Source of the DNA: an uncultured Eubacteriales bacterium
Lineage (GTDB): Bacteria; Bacillota; Clostridia; Christensenellales; CAG-138
Reading direction: 5' to 3'
NCBI GenBank assembly: GCA_902786465.1
Contig: CADACQ010000018.1
Coordinates: 1 to 40,078 of the forward strand
Length of the DNA stretch: 40,078 nucleotides
Part shown: positions 16,875 through 24,797 of the stretch, piece after piece
Layout of the letters: each line of letters begins with the position of its first letter
Numbering within the stretch: position 1 is the first letter of the stretch
The notes under the pieces: generated by a model
Databases searched by the model: none
What the model was told of the DNA's origin: nothing
Seen by the model: the letters and a program-made list of their open reading frames with translations, nothing else
Program-made: the position numbers and the translations under genes

Positions 16875-17426
16875 ATGAAACATCCCCGCACCATTTCGAT
16901 CCGCTGCATCATCGCCATCGTACTGATGGCTTTGACCATCGTTTTTCTATTTTGGCCCAGCTTTTTCAGCATCAAAGCAAAGAACACTCTTTCCGGGGCC
17001 AGCGCAGGGTACAGTCAATCCTTCCTGGAGTACCGGAACGACATCACACAAATGCTTCAGGACGCCAAGCAGAAGCAGGGCAAATCGCCCGCTTGGGGGT
17101 TCTCGGTCATCGCTTTGAACGCTGCATTCTTTGCTCTGATCGCCCTTGTCGCCGTCTCCATCGTGCTCATGCTCCTGAATCGTACGAAAGCGACGCTGAT
17201 CCTGCATACGATCCTATCCTTCGTGACCGTCGTGGGCGTCGCCATATACTGGGGCATTGGCGCAGCAAGCGTCGGCGGCAACGGAATGTCCTACAGTTTC
17301 ATCCCCGGTGCAGCCATGTTCCTGCTGCCGCTCTGTTCGCTGGCGGCAAGCATTTTGTACAAAAGAGAAAGGCAGGAAACCGCCGCTCCGACGACGGCGG
17401 CGAAACCTGACGAAACGCAGGCCTGA
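16875..17426 (+). CDS. Small membrane protein of unknown function, four segments
   Basis: I do not recognise this 183-residue protein. It has a first membrane segment at about residues 10-32, a soluble stretch with GYSQSFLEYRNDITQMLQDA, then three more segments (FSVIALNAAFFALIALVAVS, ILHTILSFVTVVGVAIYWGI and FIPGAAMFLLPLCSLAASIL), and a Thr/Ala-rich tail. It has its own near-consensus promoter and an AAGGAGGT ribosome site. It is convergent with the M13 peptidase gene and shares a terminator with it. Confidence 0.75.
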   Translation: MKHPRTISIRCIIAIVLMALTIVFLFWPSFFSIKAKNTLSGASAGYSQSFLEYRNDITQMLQDAKQKQGKSPAWGFSVIALNAAFFALIALVAVSIVLMLLNRTKATLILHTILSFVTVVGVAIYWGIGAASVGGNGMSYSFIPGAAMFLLPLCSLAASILYKRERQETAAPTTAAKPDETQA

Positions 17427-17518
17427 TCACCATCATTAGAATCTAAAGCCGCGACATCTCGCCGCGGTGTCTTTATATGCCGGAGCCGCTCGCTGACCGA
17501 GTTGTTTCGGCACACAGC

Positions 17519-17555
17519 AAAAAACCGGAGAAAGCTGTGCCTTTCCCCGGTTTTT
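17519..17555. terminator. Bidirectional terminator
   Basis: AAAAACCGGAGAAAG pairs with CTTTCCCCGGTTTTT around a six-base loop. T tracts follow on both strands, so the hairpin serves both the small membrane protein gene (plus) and the M13 peptidase gene (minus). Confidence 0.8.
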
Positions 17556-17568
17556 GCCATGGTATGGT

Positions 17569-19476
17569 TTACCAGATGCTGATGCGCTTCTCCGGCGCGA
17601 TGTACATCCTGTCGGCCGCGGTGACGCCGAAGGCCTCGTACCACTCGGGGAAGTTCCGGGGGGACATGTTGGCCCTGAGCTCGCCGGGGGAATGGACGTC
17701 GCTGGTGAGCAGGAGCTGGATGTACTCCTCCTTGGCCTTCCGGCACCAGACCCGGGCCCAATTGATGAAGTACGCCTTGAAGTCCGGATCGGGCAGAGTG
17801 TGCATGATCTCCAGGGTCACGCCCATGCCGCCGTTGTCGGCGATGTTCTCGCTGACCGTCAGCTCGCCGTTGATCCTGCCGCCGTGGAACTCGATGCCGT
17901 CGAACTGCTCGATCATACCCTTCGTCAGCTCCTTAAAGGCCGCGAAGTCCTCCTCCTTCCACCAATTCTTCAGGTTCCCGTTCTCGTCGAAGTTGGCGCC
18001 GTTGTTGTCGAAGGCGTGGCTGATCTCATGGCCGATGACCGCGCCGATGCCGCCCAGGTTCTCGCTGACGCTCTGGCTCAGGGCGTAGAAGGGCTTTTGC
18101 AGGATGGCCGCCGGGAAGGTGATGTCGTTGGCGCTGGGGTTGTAGCAGGCGTTGACCATATGGCCCGGCATGAGCCACTCCGTGCGGTCCACGGGCTTGT
18201 TCGCCTTGTCCAGCATGTCCCGGGCGCGGACGGCGAAGAGGCTCTGCATGGCCTCCAGGTAGGAAGCGTCCTCGTCGAAGACCAGCTTGGACCAGATCTC
18301 CTTGATCTCGTCGGGATACCCCATCTTGATCTCGATGGTGCTGAGCTTCTTGATGGCCTGCGCCTTGGTCTCCTCGGCCAGGAAGGTGTTCTTTTGCATG
18401 CGGAGCTTGTAGGTCTCGATGATCTTCTTGACCAGATCCACCACGTCCTTCTTCGCCTCCTCGCCAAAATAGGTGCGGCCGTAATAGACGCCCACGGGCT
18501 CGGAATACATGCGGGAGGCGGTCTGATAGGCCTGCTTCTCCAGCGACGGATCGGAGGCCACGCCCATCAGCGCCCGCCGATATGTCTTCCCCAGGGCGGC
18601 CAGCTCCTCGGACAGGTAGGCCGTGCTCCGGAGCAGGGCGTTCACGTAGGTCCAGTGGCGATAGAGGTCGAAGTTCTCCGCGGAAAAATAGCCGTTCATC
18701 TCCCGGATCGCCTTGGGGTCGTAGACCACCAGGGTCTTGGGAGCGTTCTCGCCGTACAGGTCCGTCAGGAGCTTCTTGATATCGAAGGGCGCTACCTGGG
18801 CGGCCACCTCGTCCACGTCCATGGGGTTGTGGCACTTGTAGTATTCGGACCATTCCAGCCGGCTCTTGACCTTCTGGGCCACCAGGGCGTCGAAGGCCAG
18901 GGCGTCGTCCAGATACCGCTTCTGCTCCTCCGCCGTGAGGGGCGTGAAGGCCAGCGTCTTGGCGGCCATGTCCGCCCAAATGGCCAAAAGCTGCTTGCCC
19001 GCAGGATTGTCCTCGGCGTAGTAGGTGGTGTCGGGCAGGATGATGTTGGGGCCCAGCACGATGAAAGCGTTCTTCGTGGCGTCCGCCATATCGGCAGTCA
19101 CCTCCATCTGGATGGGCAGGTCCACGCCTTCTACCAGAAGCTCCGCCGCCTGGGCGTTGAGCGCTTCCACGGTCTCGATCCCGCGGAGCTTCTCCAGCAG
19201 AGGCAAGGCGGGCGCTATCCCCTCCCAGTTCCGCCGGTCCGTGTCCAGCACCTTCTTATAGAGGGCGACGGCGTACTTCATCTCGGGGATGTCGCTGGTC
19301 TTCTCGCCGGCGGCGAAGGCCCGGAAGTCCGCCATCATGGTCTTCTCCACGTCCTGATCGAGATCGGAGAAACCGCCGGTGGTGGGCCGATCCTCCGGGA
19401 TCACAGCGGTTTTCAGCCATTCGCCGTTGACCGCTTCATACAGATCGTCCTGTATCCTGACTTGTTCTTCACTCAT
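17569..19476 (-). CDS. pepO: M13-family zinc endopeptidase (PepO/neprilysin type)
   Basis: This 635-residue zinc peptidase cleaves oligopeptides. The catalytic HEISH motif is at residues 483-487 (GAVIGHEISHAFDNNGANFD), the third zinc ligand E543 is in SENIADNGG, and the substrate-binding region is FNxxAN-like (FDENGN). The N-terminal half is the helical M13_N domain, which closes over the active site. There is no signal peptide or membrane helix, unlike mammalian neprilysin, so it should be cytoplasmic like lactococcal PepO. The start MSEEQVRI at 19476 follows an AAAGGAA site; a longer frame to 19521 lacks a ribosome site. It lies after the rubredoxin gene on the same strand. Confidence 0.93.
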   Translation of the reverse strand: MSEEQVRIQDDLYEAVNGEWLKTAVIPEDRPTTGGFSDLDQDVEKTMMADFRAFAAGEKTSDIPEMKYAVALYKKVLDTDRRNWEGIAPALPLLEKLRGIETVEALNAQAAELLVEGVDLPIQMEVTADMADATKNAFIVLGPNIILPDTTYYAEDNPAGKQLLAIWADMAAKTLAFTPLTAEEQKRYLDDALAFDALVAQKVKSRLEWSEYYKCHNPMDVDEVAAQVAPFDIKKLLTDLYGENAPKTLVVYDPKAIREMNGYFSAENFDLYRHWTYVNALLRSTAYLSEELAALGKTYRRALMGVASDPSLEKQAYQTASRMYSEPVGVYYGRTYFGEEAKKDVVDLVKKIIETYKLRMQKNTFLAEETKAQAIKKLSTIEIKMGYPDEIKEIWSKLVFDEDASYLEAMQSLFAVRARDMLDKANKPVDRTEWLMPGHMVNACYNPSANDITFPAAILQKPFYALSQSVSENLGGIGAVIGHEISHAFDNNGANFDENGNLKNWWKEEDFAAFKELTKGMIEQFDGIEFHGGRINGELTVSENIADNGGMGVTLEIMHTLPDPDFKAYFINWARVWCRKAKEEYIQLLLTSDVHSPGELRANMSPRNFPEWYEAFGVTAADRMYIAPEKRISIW

Positions 19477-19508
19477 GTGCTTTTTCCTTTCCGTTTCCAG
19501 TGTAGAAC

Positions 19509-19532
19509 GGAGCAGCCCCAAAGAGCTGCTCC
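19509..19532 (-). terminator. Hairpin after rubredoxin, weak terminator
   Basis: GGAGCAGC pairs with GCTGCTCC across an eight-base loop, 20 bases past the rubredoxin stop. No good T tract follows on the minus strand, so termination may be partial and the peptidase gene may receive read-through. Confidence 0.4.
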
Positions 19533-19550
19533 GCGCCTTCTTCCCTTCCC

Positions 19551-19703
19551 TTATTCCTCAACGAAGGAATCCTTGTCGAGGCCGCAGATGGGGCAGGTCC
19601 AATCGGCGGGGACCTCCTCCCAGGGGGTGCCGGGGGCGATGCCGTTGTCGGGATCGCCGACCTCGGGATCGTAGACATAGCCGCAGGGGCAAACGTACTT
19701 CAT
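19551..19703 (-). CDS. Rubredoxin with a CxC first knuckle
   Basis: This 50-residue iron protein passes single electrons to superoxide reductase, rubrerythrin or flavodiiron protein. The body is typical ([20 protein letters not shown], then DWTCPICG). The first iron-binding loop reads VCPCGY, with one residue between the cysteines instead of the usual two (CxxCG). The other knuckle is normal CPIC. The ATG at 19703 follows AAAGGAG. It is the last gene of the oxygen-defence operon. Confidence 0.92.
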   Translation of the reverse strand: MKYVCPCGYVYDPEVGDPDNGIAPGTPWEEVPADWTCPICGLDKDSFVEE

Positions 19704-19728
19704 AGCTGGTTCTCCTTTCGTATGTTGG

Positions 19729-20103
19729 TTATGCTTTCCACAGGCCGTGGAGATTGCAGTAAGCGTAGACCGCCTCCACCGCATCGCCGTCGGTGAGGGC
19801 GAAAGTGACTTCGGGAGCGCCGTCCACCACGAGAGCCTTGCGCTGGTTGCCGGCCTTGGTTTGGAGGCTCACCCACTCGATGTGATGGGCCGCGATCATG
19901 GGATGGGGGGCGGAGCCCACCTGGACCTTCACCAAATTCCCCTCCACGGTGTACACGGGCACGTGCTTCTCCTGGGAGGCGTCGGTGGTGTTGGGGACGA
20001 TCTCCTTCATCTTCTTGCCGCAGCACATGACGGGCACGCCGGAGGGCTTCACCATGGCGATGATGTTGCCGCAGACTTCACAAACGAAAAACCTCTGTTC
20101 CAT
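19729..20103 (-). CDS. dfx: Desulfoferrodoxin (superoxide reductase)
   Basis: This 124-residue protein reduces superoxide to hydrogen peroxide without making oxygen. The N-terminal desulforedoxin domain has C9-x-x-C12 (FVCEVCGN) and the CC pair in PVMCCGKKM, which together bind the rubredoxin-like iron of the two-iron (2Fe) class. The catalytic iron site is visible as EKHVP (the Glu-Lys-His near the active iron), [11 protein letters not shown] and the C-terminal YCNLHGLWK with its Cys and His ligands. It lies 9 bases before the rubrerythrin stop and is followed by rubredoxin, its likely electron donor. Confidence 0.95.
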   Translation of the reverse strand: MEQRFFVCEVCGNIIAMVKPSGVPVMCCGKKMKEIVPNTTDASQEKHVPVYTVEGNLVKVQVGSAPHPMIAAHHIEWVSLQTKAGNQRKALVVDGAPEVTFALTDGDAVEAVYAYCNLHGLWKA

Positions 20104-20112
20104 GTTTCCTCC

Positions 20113-20649
20113 TCAATAGTTGTCGGCAGACACTTCAAAGTAACTCTGGGGATGGGCGCAGGTGGGGCAGACTTCGGGGGCGCGGACGCCCACCACGATG
20201 TGGCCGCAGTTGCGGCACTCCCATACCTTCACCTCGCTCTTTTCGAAGACGGCTTTGGTCTCCACGTTCTTCAAAAGCGCCCGATACCGCTCCTCGTGGT
20301 GCTTCTCGATGGCGCCCACCAGGCGGAACTTCTCGGCAAGCTCAGCAAAGCCTTCCGCTTCGGCGGTCTTTGCGAAGCCCTCGTACATGTCGGTCCACTC
20401 GAAGTTCTCCCCTTCGGCGGCGGCCAGCAGGTTCTCAGCGGTGGAGCCGATGCCTTCCAGCTCCTTGAACCACATTTTGGCGTGTTCCTTCTCGTTGTCG
20501 GCGGTCAGCAAAAACAGGGCGGCGATCTGCTCATACCCTTCCTTCTTCGCCTTGGATGCAAAGTAGGTGTACTTGTTCCTGGCTTGGGACTCGCCCGCAA
20601 AGGCGGCCTGCAGATTCTTTTCGGTCTGGGTTCCGGCGTACTTGTTCAT
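20113..20649 (-). CDS. Rubrerythrin
   Basis: This 178-residue peroxidase reduces hydrogen peroxide to water. The ferritin-like domain (about residues 1-140) has the di-iron ligands in the [26 protein letters not shown] and [14 protein letters not shown] segments. The C-terminal rubredoxin domain shows [12 protein letters not shown] and [12 protein letters not shown]. It sits between the flavodiiron protein and superoxide reductase genes with short gaps, so all four belong to one operon. Its role would be to remove peroxide made by superoxide reductase. Confidence 0.95.
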   Translation of the reverse strand: MNKYAGTQTEKNLQAAFAGESQARNKYTYFASKAKKEGYEQIAALFLLTADNEKEHAKMWFKELEGIGSTAENLLAAAEGENFEWTDMYEGFAKTAEAEGFAELAEKFRLVGAIEKHHEERYRALLKNVETKAVFEKSEVKVWECRNCGHIVVGVRAPEVCPTCAHPQSYFEVSADNY

Positions 20650-20668
20650 GGCGTCTCCTTTTCAGCTG

Positions 20669-22459
20669 TTATTGGATGGGTTCGAAATCCGCCGCACCAT
20701 GTTTGCACAGCGGGCAAATGAAATCGTCGGGCAACGTCTCACCCTCGTAGACGTAGCCGCAGATCTTGCACACGAAGCCCTTCTTGCCCTCGGTGGCGGG
20801 GCGGGGCTTCACGTGGGCGTGGTAGAAGGCGTAGGTCATGGAGGGGGCGTTGCTGATGACCCGGGCCTCGGTCACGTCGCAGATGAACATGCCGTGGGTG
20901 CCGAGGTCGATATACTGGATCACCTTCAGGGACATGACGGCGTTCACGTACTTTCTCAGCATCACGAGGCCGTTGTCCGTCCGGGTCAGGGTCTCTCCAG
21001 CGAACTTGTCCGCCGTCCGGCCGGACTGGAAGCCGAAGTTTTCGAAGACGGAGAAGGGAGCTTCCTCGGAGAGGATGTTGAGGTTCATGATGCCGGTCTG
21101 CTGGATCACGTGGTGGGAATAGTTCATCTTGTTGATGGTGACGGCGATCCGGTTGGGCTGGCTGGTGACCTGGGCCACGGTGTTCACGATGAGGCCGTTG
21201 TCCTTCTTGCCGTCGTTGGAGGTGACCACATAGAGGCCGTAGCCGATCTTGAACAGGGCGGTCATGTCGTTCTTGTTGGCGGTCTCGGAGGACAGGGCCT
21301 GGTAGTTCTTGCAGAGCTCCTCGCTGAGGGCGTCGATCTCCTCCTTGTTGGCGGCGTTCATAGCGGACTTGATGTGGACCGCGGTCTCGGCGAAGGTCAG
21401 GTTCTTGCAGCCGCTGAGCTTCTCCTTCATGACCTTGCAGGCCATGGGGGCCCAGGAGCCGTTTTCGATGAAGGCCACGGTGCGGTTCTGGAAGTTCCGC
21501 TCGGTCAAATGGTCGATGAACTCCCGCATGAAGGGGTAGATGTCCGCGTTGTAGGTGGTGGTGGCCAGGACCAGCTTCCCGTAGCGGAAGGCGTCGGCCA
21601 CGGCCAGAGACATATCGGTCCGGGCTAAATCGTGGACCACCACCTTGGGGCAGCCGCCCTGGCGGAGCTTGTCCGCCAGCAGCTCCACCGCCTTGCGGGT
21701 GTGACCGTAGACGGAGGTGTAGGCGATGACGATGCCCTCGGTCTCCACGGAATAGGAGGCCCAGGTCTGATAGAGCTTGATGTAGTGCCCAAGATCCTTG
21801 TCGAGGACGGGGCCGTGCAGCGGGCAGATGGTGGCGATGTCCAGGCCCGCCGCCTTCTTGAGGAGGTTCATGGCCTGGGCGCCGTACTTGCCCACGATGC
21901 CGATGTAGTACCGGCGGGCCTCGTCGTCCCAGGGCTCGCTGCGGTCGAGAGCGCCGAACTTGCCGAAGGCGTCCGCGGAGAAGAGGACCTTGTCGGCGCT
22001 GTCGTAGGTCACCATGACCTCGGGCCAGTGGACCATGGGCGCGAAGACGAAGGTGAGGGTGTGGCGGCCCAGAACGAGGGTGCCGCCGTTCTCCGCCACC
22101 TGGCGGTTTTTCACGAGATCGGGCCCGAAGAAGTTGTCCATCATGGCGAAGGCCTTGGCGGTGGCCACCACGGTGGCCTGGGGATAGATCTTCAGGAAGC
22201 TGTCGATGTTGGCGGAATGGTCCGGCTCCATGTGCTGGACGATGAGATAATCGGGTTTGCGGCCAGAGAGCGCATTCTCCAAATTGTCCAGCCATTCGTG
22301 GGTGAAATTCTGATCCACGGTGTCCATGACGGCCACCTTCTCGTCCAAAATGAGATAGGAGTTGTAGCACATGCCGTTGGGCACCTTATACTGGCCCTCG
22401 AACAGGTCCACCTTGTGGTCGTTGACGCCCACATACAGGATATCCTTGGAAATGTTCAT
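20669..22459 (-). CDS. Multidomain flavodiiron protein with flavin reductase and rubredoxin domains
   Basis: This 596-residue oxygen (or NO) reductase has four modules. The metallo-beta-lactamase-like di-iron domain (about 1-240) carries H76-x-E78-x-D80-H81 plus H144, D163 and H215, a complete ligand set. The FMN-binding flavodoxin domain (about 243-390) has TSVYGHTRKA. A flavin-reductase-like domain (about 405-555) follows, and a rubredoxin domain with CKICGYVYEG and CPLCKHG closes the protein. With the extra domains the protein may take electrons from NAD(P)H through its own flavin and rubredoxin, without separate partners; this is inferred. It is the first gene of the operon, behind a clear promoter (22490-22519) and a GGGGAGGG ribosome site. 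Confidence 0.93.
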   Translation of the reverse strand: MNISKDILYVGVNDHKVDLFEGQYKVPNGMCYNSYLILDEKVAVMDTVDQNFTHEWLDNLENALSGRKPDYLIVQHMEPDHSANIDSFLKIYPQATVVATAKAFAMMDNFFGPDLVKNRQVAENGGTLVLGRHTLTFVFAPMVHWPEVMVTYDSADKVLFSADAFGKFGALDRSEPWDDEARRYYIGIVGKYGAQAMNLLKKAAGLDIATICPLHGPVLDKDLGHYIKLYQTWASYSVETEGIVIAYTSVYGHTRKAVELLADKLRQGGCPKVVVHDLARTDMSLAVADAFRYGKLVLATTTYNADIYPFMREFIDHLTERNFQNRTVAFIENGSWAPMACKVMKEKLSGCKNLTFAETAVHIKSAMNAANKEEIDALSEELCKNYQALSSETANKNDMTALFKIGYGLYVVTSNDGKKDNGLIVNTVAQVTSQPNRIAVTINKMNYSHHVIQQTGIMNLNILSEEAPFSVFENFGFQSGRTADKFAGETLTRTDNGLVMLRKYVNAVMSLKVIQYIDLGTHGMFICDVTEARVISNAPSMTYAFYHAHVKPRPATEGKKGFVCKICGYVYEGETLPDDFICPLCKHGAADFEPIQ

Positions 22460-22473
22460 AGTCCCTCCCCTTC

Positions 22474-22502
22474 TTGATTTGTCGAAAGTATTATACTATA
22501 CT
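22474..22502 (+). promoter_or_regulatory. Promoter of the GNAT-led operon
   Basis: TTGATT, 17 bases, TATACT points toward the acetyltransferase gene at 22584. Its -10 and spacer overlap the divergent promoter of the flavodiiron protein gene. Confidence 0.55.
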
Positions 22503-22519
22503 CACAGGAGAAAAGGCAA
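22490..22519 (-). promoter_or_regulatory. Promoter of the oxygen-defence operon
   Basis: On the minus strand TTGCCT, 18 bases, TATAAT lies about 30 bases before the flavodiiron start codon. The -10 box is perfect. It overlaps the oppositely directed promoter at 22474-22502. Confidence 0.7.
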
Positions 22520-22583
22520 CCATATTTATTTGGAATCGACACCGTCCGGGGAAAGCCCGGTGCATAGATTGCGGAGGGATAGG

Positions 22584-23027
22584 ATGATACGTTTGGAACC
22601 CATCAACCCTGATAACTGGCGGCTTGGTCTTGCTGTCCGGGAGGATCAGCGGGAATTTGTTTCCGATAGCGCCGGGATCCTGGCTCGGGCCTACGCCTAC
22701 CGGGACAGCCGCAGCCAGGCCTTCGTTATTTACAACGACGAGCTGCCCGTGGGCATGGCCATGTACCACGATTGGGACGAGGGCGCCGCCTACGATTTCA
22801 GCCAGTTTTTCATCGATCAGCGGTATCAGGGCCAGGGCTTCGGATATGAGGCCGCCCGGCTGGTCCTGGAGAAGATGCGGCAGGACGGCAAATACCACAA
22901 GGTCTGCCTATGCTATATCGAAGGCGACGACGCGGCGAAGCGCCTCTATGAAAAGCTGGGCTTCCGCCATACCGGAGAAGCCTGGGAGGACGAGATCACC
23001 ATGGAGCTGGCGCTGAGACAGGGATAG
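22584..23027 (+). CDS. GNAT-family N-acetyltransferase
   Basis: This 147-residue acetyl-CoA-dependent acetyltransferase shows the GNAT core: strand and motif A FFIDQRYQGQGFGYEAARLVL with the Q/RxxGxG/A acetyl-CoA loop, then the C-terminal CYIEGDDAAKRLYEKLGFRHTGE typical of spermidine-acetyltransferase-like members. The acceptor cannot be told from sequence. The ATG at 22584 follows GGAGGGATAGG; the longer open frame upstream would cross the promoter. It is the first of five closely spaced plus-strand genes. Confidence 0.88.
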   Translation: MIRLEPINPDNWRLGLAVREDQREFVSDSAGILARAYAYRDSRSQAFVIYNDELPVGMAMYHDWDEGAAYDFSQFFIDQRYQGQGFGYEAARLVLEKMRQDGKYHKVCLCYIEGDDAAKRLYEKLGFRHTGEAWEDEITMELALRQG

Positions 23028-23039
23028 GAGGAAGGAACC

Positions 23040-23540
23040 ATGGAGAGCACGGAGCGGTTTTTGCCCACCCATATCGTCTCCGTCGGGGCCATCGTGCTCA
23101 ACGAGCGTGGCGAAGTGCTGCTGATCAAGGACGATCGCCGGCACAGCTGGACCTTCCCCGGCGGCATCGTAGAGGAGGGCGAAGGGGTCCTCGACGGCGT
23201 GAAGCGGGAGGTCCTGGAGGAAACGGGGATCGAGATAGAGGTGGGCGAGCTTTTCTGCGTCACCTCCAACACCTGCAAGCATCCCGGCTACAACGGCGTC
23301 AGGGAGGTGCCCCCCAAGGTCATGCTGGACTTCGTCTGCCGGGCCATCGGCGGCACGCCCCGGCCCTCCGAAGAGAACTCTAAAACGGCCTGGTTTCCTT
23401 TGGATCAGGCACGAGAGCTCATCACAGCCCCCGCCATCGCGGTGCGGTTCCAGGCCTATTTAGCCTACACCGGCCGTCCTGCGTTTCTCGAATACGTCAC
23501 CTGGCCGACCTATGAGCTGAAAACGAAGGGGACCATATGA
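23040..23540 (+). CDS. NUDIX hydrolase
   Basis: This 166-residue protein has a full Nudix box at about residues 40-62: GGIVEEGEGVLDGVKREVLEETGI, split here as GGIVEEGE...REVLEETGI. It binds metal and cleaves a nucleoside diphosphate linked to another group. The preceding IKDDRRHSWTFPGG is the usual entry to the box. The substrate cannot be assigned. It is 12 bases downstream of the GNAT gene. Confidence 0.9.
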   Translation: MESTERFLPTHIVSVGAIVLNERGEVLLIKDDRRHSWTFPGGIVEEGEGVLDGVKREVLEETGIEIEVGELFCVTSNTCKHPGYNGVREVPPKVMLDFVCRAIGGTPRPSEENSKTAWFPLDQARELITAPAIAVRFQAYLAYTGRPAFLEYVTWPTYELKTKGTI

Positions 23541-23559
23541 GGTCGGCGGAGGGGCACGG

Positions 23560-23991
23560 ATGAAGATACATATCATCGGCGGGCCCGGCAGCGGCAAGAG
23601 CTTTCTGGCCGAAAAGCTGTCCCGGGAGCTGGGCATCCCCCATTACGACCTCGACGACATCCAGTGGGCCAACGAATCGGGCTACGGGACAAAGCGGGAC
23701 ATAGGGGAACGGGACGCCCTGCTAAACGAGATCCTGCAGAAGGATGAGTGGATCACGGAGGGTGTCTACTACGCCTGGTGCGGCCGGTGCTTTGAGGACG
23801 CGGACAGGATCTATCTCATGACCGTGCCCCGCCCCGTCTACCGATACCGCATTATCCAGCGGTTCCTCCGGCGGAAGCTGGGACTGGAACCGGGCAAAAA
23901 GGAGACCCTCAAATCCCTCTCCGCCCTTCTACAATGGGCGGACAAGTACCAACGGGTGAACCTGGTGGAGGCTTTCGGAGAAGGTGGGTGA
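23560..23991 (+). CDS. Small P-loop kinase-like protein (topology-modulation/FlaR-like family)
   Basis: This 143-residue protein begins with a strand and a Walker A motif, IHIIGGPGSGKSFLAEKLS, followed by HYDLDDIQWANE with the acidic metal-binding residues, and a lid-like arginine region YRYRIIQRFLRRKLG. It resembles the adenylate-kinase-like proteins annotated as DNA topology modulation proteins; the true substrate is not known. Relatives usually continue about 25 residues further with a last strand and helix. Here the frame ends FGEGG-stop, while the next frame over reads E-K-V-G-E-stop up to the following gene, so the 3' end may have lost bases. It ends four bases before the RNA methyltransferase gene. 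Confidence 0.8.
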   Translation: MKIHIIGGPGSGKSFLAEKLSRELGIPHYDLDDIQWANESGYGTKRDIGERDALLNEILQKDEWITEGVYYAWCGRCFEDADRIYLMTVPRPVYRYRIIQRFLRRKLGLEPGKKETLKSLSALLQWADKYQRVNLVEAFGEGG

Positions 23992-23995
23992 ATAG

Positions 23996-24796
23996 ATGGC
24001 CTATATCGTAGAAATACAGGATTTTTCCGACCCGGCGCTGGACGTGTACGCCCGGCTGACGGAGAACCAGTTGAAGAACCGCCTCCACCCGGAGGACGGG
24101 CTGTTCATCGCCGAGAGCCCCAAGGTCATCGGCACGGCCCTGGACGCGGGGCTGGTGCCCGTGTCGCTGCTGACGGAGCGGCGGCATATACAGGGCCAGG
24201 CCGCAGCCCTTTTGGACCGGCTGGGGGATATCCCCGTGTACACCGCCGACGACGGGCTTTTATCGAAGCTCACGGGCTACGATTTGACGAGGGGCGTGCT
24301 GTGCGCCATGCGGCGGCCTGCGGAGAGATCAGCCGGGTCGGTTCTGCATGGTGCGCACCGGGTGGCGGTACTGGAGAACATCGTGGATTCCACTAACCTG
24401 GGGACCATCTTCCGCTCCGCCGCCGCGTTGGGCATGGATGCCGTGCTCCTCTCCCCCGCCTGCTGCGATCCGCTGCTAAGGCGCTCGGTGCGGGTCAGCA
24501 TGGGCACCGTGTTCCAGGTCCCCTGGGCCCGGCTGGATTCTATGGACGCCCTGAAGCAGGCAGGCTTCGTGACCCTGGCCATGGCACTGAAAAACGACGC
24601 TCTGTCCTTGGACGACCCTGTTCTGAGCACTTTCGATAAACTGGCTATCGTCCTGGGCACCGAGGGGGACGGGCTGACGAAGGAGACCATCGAGAGCTGC
24701 GACTACACCGTCATGATCCCCATGGCCCACGGGGTGGACTCCCTGAACGTAGGGAACGCCGCCGCCGTGGCCTTCTGGGCTTTGCGAAAGAGATGA
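23996..24796 (+). CDS. SpoU/TrmH-family RNA 2'-O-methyltransferase
   Basis: This 266-residue enzyme methylates a ribose 2'-OH in tRNA or rRNA using SAM. An N-terminal substrate-binding domain (about 20-105) is followed by the trefoil-knot SPOUT domain with its three motifs: ENIVDSTNLGTIFRSA (motif 1, residues 127-142, with R140 the likely catalytic arginine), IVLGTEGDGL (motif 2) and IPMAHGVDSLNVGNAAAV (motif 3). The exact target is not evident. It is tightly packed in the operon, with four bases before it and one after. Confidence 0.92.
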   Translation: MAYIVEIQDFSDPALDVYARLTENQLKNRLHPEDGLFIAESPKVIGTALDAGLVPVSLLTERRHIQGQAAALLDRLGDIPVYTADDGLLSKLTGYDLTRGVLCAMRRPAERSAGSVLHGAHRVAVLENIVDSTNLGTIFRSAAALGMDAVLLSPACCDPLLRRSVRVSMGTVFQVPWARLDSMDALKQAGFVTLAMALKNDALSLDDPVLSTFDKLAIVLGTEGDGLTKETIESCDYTVMIPMAHGVDSLNVGNAAAVAFWALRKR

Positions 24797-24797
24797 T

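Noticed and set aside
17554-19674. 706-codon plus-strand frame opposite the M13 peptidase
   Set aside because: Antisense shadow; the minus-strand gene has an intact HEISH motif and normal length.
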